Position numbers and translations under genes: made by a program. A stretch of DNA of 64,000 nt from Winogradskya humida (GTDB lineage Bacteria > Actinomycetota > Actinomycetes > Mycobacteriales > Micromonosporaceae): the NCBI RefSeq assembly GCF_016862215.1, contig NZ_BOMN01000093.1:62001-126000 (forward strand), written 5' to 3'. The notes under the pieces are model-generated. The model worked only from the letters and a program-made list of their open reading frames with translations. It did not search any database and was not told the DNA's origin. Of this stretch, positions 59,575 through 64,000 are shown piece by piece (within the stretch, counting starts at the first letter, position 1; each line of letters opens with the position of its first letter).

Positions 59575-59603
59575 ATGTTAGATGTCAACGACCGATGGGG
59601 CAA
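59575..59603 (-). promoter_or_regulatory. Leaderless promoter of the GntR-acdS operon
   Basis: On the minus strand: -35 TTGCCC, 17-base spacer, -10 TAACAT, 7 bases to GTG 59567. The spacer holds GTTGACATC, a possible GntR site. Confidence 0.6.
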
Positions 59604-59714
59604 GACGACGCCGGTGATTTCACCGATGCGCAACCGTGCCGGGAGGGTTTCCATGAGCTGACCCGCCGCTCCCGGCGGCGTCCGCCTCACCGGGCGAAGG
59701 AGCTCAGGTCTTGA

Positions 59715-60302
59715 CCACTCACCGGCCTCACCGTCAGCTGGCTCGGCCCGCGGCTGGCCTCCTGGGGCTTCGTCGTCGTGGGTATTGAGACGAACTCGAT
59801 CTACGACCAGCCGGCGAGCCGCGGTAGCCAGTTGCGCGCCGCGCTCACCTGGGCGGTCAACACCTCACCGACGACGGTACGGTCGCGCGTCGACGCGAAC
59901 CGCCAGGGGGTCGCCGGCTGGTCGATGGGCGGCGGCTCCCTCGAGGCCCTCAAGGCCGACACGAGCGGCAGGATCAAGGCCGCCGTGCCGATGGCGCCGT
60001 GGAACAGCGACCAGAGCTGGCCGGAGGTCACCGAACCGGTCGCGATCGTCGGCGGCCAGTCCGACAGCGTCGCGCCGGTCTCCAGCCACGCGATCCCGTT
60101 CTACAACAGCCTCGCCGGCCCGAAGTCCTACGTGGAGCTCGCCGGCGCCAGCCACTTCTTCCCGAACAGCCACAACCCGTCGCTGTCGCGGATGATCGTG
60201 TCCTGGTTCAAGCGCTGGATCAACAACGACACCCGCTTCACCACGTTCACCTGCGGATTCAGCGGCTCAGCCATCTCCAGCTTCCGCACGAACGCCTGCT
60301 GA
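59715..60302 (+). pseudogene. 5'-truncated PETase/cutinase-like polyester hydrolase
   Basis: The readable frame begins after TGA 59712-59714 and gives about 195 residues that match the C-terminal two-thirds of bacterial cutinase/PETase-like enzymes: SWLGPRLASWGFVVVGIETN, GVAGWSMGGGSLE (nucleophile Ser), GGQSDSVAPVSSHAIPFYN (Asp), ELAGASHFFPNS (His). It ends ISSFRTNAC, like the disulfide-bearing end of Ideonella PETase. The N-terminal 90 or so residues with the signal peptide are missing, and no start exists other than GTG 59778, which would cut further. It is probably a remnant. The upstream side holds the GntR promoter. Confidence 0.75.
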
Positions 60303-60309
60303 GAACCAA

Positions 60310-60324
60310 TGCCCGGGCCGGGCA
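60310..60324. terminator. Small hairpin between convergent genes
   Basis: TGCCCG-GGC-CGGGCA forms a 6-bp stem between the PETase-like remnant (+) and the DUF2855 gene (-). It is weak but well placed. Confidence 0.4.
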
Positions 60325-60328
60325 CCCA

Positions 60329-61396
60329 TCACATCTCGATGACGTGGCCGGCCCGCGGTGGCGTGCGCCCACCGAGGACCTCCAGCCAGGCCTGCCGCAA
60401 ACCCTCAGGCCCTTTACTGGTACGCACCTCAAGGCGCGCACCCGCAACATCAGCAAACCGTCGCCACGCCTCGGCAAACCGCTGATCGAGCCCGTCACGC
60501 CCCCAGTCCTCACGCCGCTTGCGCATCTGCACCGGCGCGAAGAACACCTCCCCCGCCGCCTCCATATTGGGAGTCTGCGTGGTCAGCCCCACAGCGATGT
60601 CACGCACCAACCGGTCACCGAGCCGCGCCCGCAACGCGGCACGCGTCGCCGGATCCCCGGACAGATCAAGATAAACAACCGATTCAATAGCCAATTCATT
60701 GATCTCCGCGTACGGAACCACGTCGTCATAACACCCCAGTGACCGGGTGAACTCGACGTTCCCCGCCGACGTGAGCCCGATCAGGCGGGGACCACGTCCG
60801 GCCAGTTCAGCAGCGGCGGCGTACGCGGTCTTGCTCGACGCCGACGAGAACACCAATGCGCCGGCGCCGTACCAATCGTTGTCGATGATCTGATCGGCCA
60901 GCATGAACGAGGTGAAGAACAACGGCCGGAACAGCGTCAGCAGATCTTCCTCGTCCGCGCGATAGACCGGGTCACCGCCGGTCGCGCGGTACGCGTTGTA
61001 CGGCGACGGCAGCCCGGCCCGATGCTCGCTGGCATCCCGGAACCCCTGCCCGTCGACCCGGTCCGGCCGCACGACGAGATGACCGGCGGGCGGCAGGTAG
61101 CCGTAGACCCGCAGCCCCACGACAACCTCGGGCACCGTGGACGCGACCACGTCGGCGAACCCCCACACCGGCGGCAGCCCCCACCGCGACGCCAGCCCCC
61201 GCGGCTCAGGCGGGAAGAACTCCCAGTAGCGCATGGCATCGCCGAGCACGGCGTACGTCACGTTGTTGGCGGTGAGCCCGACCCGGTCGACCCGCAGCAG
61301 CACCTCTCCCCCGGACAGCCCGGGCAGCTCTTTTTCCAGGACGGTGGTCTGCTGGAGATCGTCACGGGCGACGGCGAAGGACCAGGACGAGGACAT
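60329..61396 (-). CDS. DUF2855-family protein
   Basis: This 355-residue protein has the DUF2855 pattern: LLRVDRVGLTANNVTYAVLG near residue 33, YWEFFPPE near 57, and VFSSASSKTAYAAAAELAGR near 183, which looks like a Rossmann-type nucleotide loop as in the quinone-oxidoreductase/zinc-independent MDR relatives. Function unknown; it is probably an enoyl-reductase-like enzyme. The promoter may be TTGTTC, 17 bases, TAGCGT, and 6 bases to the ATG. Confidence 0.75.
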   Translation of the reverse strand: MSSSWSFAVARDDLQQTTVLEKELPGLSGGEVLLRVDRVGLTANNVTYAVLGDAMRYWEFFPPEPRGLASRWGLPPVWGFADVVASTVPEVVVGLRVYGYLPPAGHLVVRPDRVDGQGFRDASEHRAGLPSPYNAYRATGGDPVYRADEEDLLTLFRPLFFTSFMLADQIIDNDWYGAGALVFSSASSKTAYAAAAELAGRGPRLIGLTSAGNVEFTRSLGCYDDVVPYAEINELAIESVVYLDLSGDPATRAALRARLGDRLVRDIAVGLTTQTPNMEAAGEVFFAPVQMRKRREDWGRDGLDQRFAEAWRRFADVAGARLEVRTSKGPEGLRQAWLEVLGGRTPPRAGHVIEM

Positions 61397-61432
61397 CCCT
61401 CGACGCTAGACAGTCCCACCTCCCGGAACAAC

Positions 61433-61447
61433 TGCACTGGCAATGCA
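61433..61447. promoter_or_regulatory. Near-palindrome between DUF2855 and response regulator genes
   Basis: TGCACTGGCAATGCA is palindromic apart from one base pair. It lies upstream of the DUF2855 promoter and about 90 bases before the response regulator, so it could be an operator for either. Confidence 0.4.
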
Positions 61448-61540
61448 AAAAGTCACCCGGCCGCCCGCGCCGGACCGGCAATGATCAGGAAGTTGTCAGG
61501 TTTTCCTGCCCGGTCGCGGCGCCGCTCTATAGTCGCCGTC

Positions 61541-62218
61541 GTGTGCGCTCATGTCCTCGTGGCGGAAGATGACCGGCGGCAGGCCGAGGTTCTGCGGCAG
61601 TGCCTGCAGGCGGCGGGGCATGCGGTCGCGGTGGTGCACGACGGGCGTTCCGCGCTCGCCCAGGCCCGGCGCCAGCCGCCGGATCTGTTGATCCTGGACC
61701 TGATGATGCCCGAGCTCAACGGCTTGGAGGTGTGCCGGGCACTGCGCCGCGACAGCGATGTGATGGTGCTGATGCTGACCGCGCGGACCAGTGAGGACGA
61801 CATGCTCATCGGGCTCGACGTGGGCGCGGACGACTACCTCACCAAGCCGTACAGCCCGCGCGAACTCGTGGCCCGGGTACGGACCCTGCTGCGCCGCCGG
61901 CACACCGCACTGCCGGCGGCCGGCCGGATGACGAGTGTCGGGCGCCTTGTCGTGGATCCGGGACGGCATCACGTCGAGTACACCGGGACGCCCGTCGACT
62001 GCACGCCCGGTGAGTTCGCGATCCTGGCCGCGCTGGCCGGCCGCCCCGATCAGGTGTTCACCCGGGCCCAGCTGCTGGCTCGCACGAAGGGCATCGAGCG
62101 GCATTCGACCGAGCGCACCGTCGACGTGCACGTGATGAACCTGCGGCGCAAGCTGACGCCGGAGCTGCTCGTGACGGTCTACGGCGTGGGGTACAAGCTG
62201 TCCCGGGACGCGGCATGA
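61541..62218 (+). CDS. OmpR-type response regulator
   Basis: This 225-residue protein has a receiver domain with acidic pocket AEDD (residues 8-11), phospho-acceptor D53 in LLILDLMMPELNG, and the KPY switch (TKPYSPRELVARV). The C-terminal winged helix has HSTERTVDVHVMNLRRKL. The GTG at 61541 is preceded by TATAGT (61528-61533), 7 bases away, so the message is probably leaderless. It overlaps the histidine kinase start by 4 bases, so the pair is one two-component system. Confidence 0.88.
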   Translation: MCAHVLVAEDDRRQAEVLRQCLQAAGHAVAVVHDGRSALAQARRQPPDLLILDLMMPELNGLEVCRALRRDSDVMVLMLTARTSEDDMLIGLDVGADDYLTKPYSPRELVARVRTLLRRRHTALPAAGRMTSVGRLVVDPGRHHVEYTGTPVDCTPGEFAILAALAGRPDQVFTRAQLLARTKGIERHSTERTVDVHVMNLRRKLTPELLVTVYGVGYKLSRDAA

Positions 62219-64000
62219 CCGGCGATCGCCCGCATCACGTGCCGTTGCACCGCAGTCTGGTGGGGCGGTTGCTGGCCACCTCGGTCCTGATCGCGCTGGC
62301 GGCCGTCGTCGCCACGGCGTGGCTCGCCACCCAGACCACCAGCCGGGCCATCCGGCAGGAGCAGGGCCGTTCCCTGGCCGAGGACACGAGCGTCTACGAC
62401 ATGCTGATCGGGTACGCCGCCGTGCACCGTGACTGGACCGGCGTGCAGGGCCTGGTCGAGGACAGGGCGGCCGACATCGGCAGGCGGATCACGGTGACCA
62501 CCGAGGATCGCGAGCTCATCGCGGACTCGGGGTCGTGGGTTCCGCCGGGTGCGCGGCGCGCCTCGGCCCTGGTCGACCCGCTGCGGCTGGATCAGGGGCT
62601 CACCGCGGGCACCGATCGCATCGACGCCCGCGTGCGGGGACCGTACCGGCTGACCGCGAAGGAGCATGCCGAGCTGCGCCGATTCGCCGAGGAGCAGCTG
62701 AGGTGCCTGGAGGACATCGGGCTCAAGGGCATCCTGGGCGACGGTCCGGACGGGCGCCCTACGGTGCGGGTGACCGTGGCGGATTCCCATGGCATGGCGG
62801 GGCTGTGTGCGGCCAAGACGCGGGCGGTCACGACCACCGAGAAGGTGGCGCTCGAGGATCTCGCCGCCAGGACCGCGCGGTGTCTCGGCCTGACCGGCCG
62901 GGACGAGATCGCCGTCGGCCGTGACTTCACCGTCGAGTCGGTACGGCGCAGCCGGTCCGACAGAACCGTGGACGTCAGCGACAGCCGCACCACGTCGTGT
63001 GTGCGCGAGGCCCGGGTGCAGCAGTTGCGCCCGTACGTGGCGCCGCCCGCCCTGCTGTTCATCACCGATGCGGACAACGCGGTGAACGAGCCCGTGTTCA
63101 GTCTGTCGCGGGCCAACATCCTGCGCATCGTGTGGGTCACCGCGGCGGTGCTGCTCGCCACGATCGTGCTCACCGTGCTGACCGGCCGCCGGCTGGTCCA
63201 GCCGTTACGGGCGCTGACGGGTGCCGCCGCGCAGCCGCTCAGCCGGTCGGTGCCCATGCCGGTGACCCGCAACGACGAGATCGGCTACCTGGCGCGGACC
63301 CTCAACGACCTCGGTGAGCGGCGTGAACGTGCCGAGGCGCAACGCCGCTTGATGGTCAGTGACATCGCGCATGAGTTGCGCAACCCGTTGACCAACATCC
63401 GGGCCTGGCTGGAGGTCGCCCAGGACGGCGTGGTGCCGGCCGAGCCCGCGCTGCTGGACCTGTTGCAGGACGAGGCCATCGTGCTGCAGCACATCATCGA
63501 CGATCTGAGCGACCTGGCCGCCGCCGACGCCGGGAACCTGCGGCTGCATCCCGAGCCTGTGGCCGTACGCGACGTCGTGAACCAGGTCACCGACTCCCAC
63601 GGCAGCGTCGCCGCACAGGGCCGGGTCACGCTCACCTCGCGGGTGCCGGGCAACCCGGTGATCAACGCCGACCCCGTGCGGCTGCGCCAGATCGTGGGCA
63701 ACCTGGTGTCGAACGCAATCCGCTACACCCCGCCGGAGGGAACGGTCTCGGTGACGGCGGAGGTGACCGGCACCGAACTGACGATCGTCGTCCGGGACAC
63801 CGGCACCGGCATCGCCCCCGGCGACCTGCCGAAGATCTTCGACCGGTTCTGGCGTGCCGACACGTCACGGGCCCGCGCCACCGGCGGTAGCGGCCTCGGG
63901 CTGCCGATCGCCCGCCAACTGGCCGAGGCCCACGGCGGGACCCTCACCGCGCGCAGCAGCCCGGGTGGCGGCACCACCATGAGCCTGCGGTTACCGCTCA
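62215..64000 (+). CDS. Sensor histidine kinase (runs off the right edge)
   Basis: At least 595 codons are visible with no stop before the window ends. It has an N-terminal membrane span (SVLIALAAVVATAWLA, about residues 22-37), an outside sensor region of about 260 residues, a second span (NILRIVWVTAAVLLATIVLT, about 302-320), HAMP, the HisKA box SDIAHELRNPLTNIRAWLEV (phospho-acceptor H386), and the ATP-binding N box NLVSNAIRYTP, G1 DTGTGIAP and G2 GGSGLGLPIA. The sensor region is larger than average and has three cysteines, so it may bind a ligand or sense redox. ATG 62215 overlaps the response regulator stop. Confidence 0.9.
   Translation, partial: MTGDRPHHVPLHRSLVGRLLATSVLIALAAVVATAWLATQTTSRAIRQEQGRSLAEDTSVYDMLIGYAAVHRDWTGVQGLVEDRAADIGRRITVTTEDRELIADSGSWVPPGARRASALVDPLRLDQGLTAGTDRIDARVRGPYRLTAKEHAELRRFAEEQLRCLEDIGLKGILGDGPDGRPTVRVTVADSHGMAGLCAAKTRAVTTTEKVALEDLAARTARCLGLTGRDEIAVGRDFTVESVRRSRSDRTVDVSDSRTTSCVREARVQQLRPYVAPPALLFITDADNAVNEPVFSLSRANILRIVWVTAAVLLATIVLTVLTGRRLVQPLRALTGAAAQPLSRSVPMPVTRNDEIGYLARTLNDLGERRERAEAQRRLMVSDIAHELRNPLTNIRAWLEVAQDGVVPAEPALLDLLQDEAIVLQHIIDDLSDLAAADAGNLRLHPEPVAVRDVVNQVTDSHGSVAAQGRVTLTSRVPGNPVINADPVRLRQIVGNLVSNAIRYTPPEGTVSVTAEVTGTELTIVVRDTGTGIAPGDLPKIFDRFWRADTSRARATGGSGLGLPIARQLAEAHGGTLTARSSPGGGTTMSLRLPL

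Noticed and set aside
1..64000. CRISPR arrays, tRNA genes, rRNA genes, transposases
   Set aside because: Scanned by eye; no regularly spaced repeats, no cloverleaf-type sequence, no transposase motif was seen. Short or degenerate ones could be missed.

Overview
The window is high-GC DNA with dense genes, frequent GTG starts, 4-base stop/start overlaps and several promoters that look leaderless. Together with its gene content (ECF sigma factor with a membrane partner, Ser/Thr kinases, ROK-regulated sugar uptake, ALF-repeat surface protein) it points to a soil or plant-associated actinobacterium, probably of the Micromonosporaceae (Actinoplanes-like). This placement is inference from style and content; no rRNA gene is present.

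Region 1 (1-12.2 kb, all +) is the baseplate half of a contractile injection system: a CIS-tube-domain protein, a separate LysM protein, a gpD/VgrG-type hub, a gp5-type OB-fold spike, a small unknown protein, gp25, gpJ-like and gpI-like wedge proteins, a DUF6519 protein and a VWA protein. The gpI-like and DUF6519 proteins both carry C-terminal repeats that look like beta-propellers. Sheath, inner tube and AAA+ ATPase genes are not in the window and should lie to the left. A strong hairpin ends this unit.

Region 2 (12.5-30.8 kb, all +) is a tightly packed second unit of very large proteins: a PhoD-like metallophosphoesterase, a DUF6603 protein, three proteins I cannot assign (1130, 1512 and 566 aa, overlapping or 1 base apart), a four-domain bulb-type lectin broken by a frameshift, and a TIG-domain membrane protein whose 5' end also looks frameshifted. 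This is the best candidate for an undescribed system: a surface-binding or payload module attached to the injection machine. An ECF sigma factor and its membrane partner follow (30.9-32.3 kb).

Region 3 (32.6-36.3 kb) holds a small unknown protein, a Tat-exported polysaccharide deacetylase, a divergent SDR/TetR pair with three copies of an operator-like motif, and a Uma2-type nuclease.

Region 4 (36.3-52.6 kb) is a glycan-utilisation island: two near-twin ROK repressors, a GH36/CE7/GH95 enzyme operon, a three-gene sugar ABC importer without its own ATPase, and a secreted multidomain GH27 alpha-galactosidase. Three promoters (ROK1, ABC importer, ROK2) share nearly the same 35-40 bp and all appear leaderless, so the island is probably one regulon. 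A MerR/epimerase pair and an LPXTG-type ALF-repeat surface protein sit inside it.

Region 5 (52.7-64.0 kb) holds a membrane diguanylate cyclase, two divergent receptor-type Ser/Thr kinases, a HAD phosphatase beside a perfect palindrome, an ACC deaminase with its GntR regulator, a 5'-truncated PETase/cutinase-like hydrolase with an intact catalytic triad, a DUF2855 protein, and a two-component system whose histidine kinase runs off the right edge. No tRNA, rRNA, insertion sequence or CRISPR array was seen.
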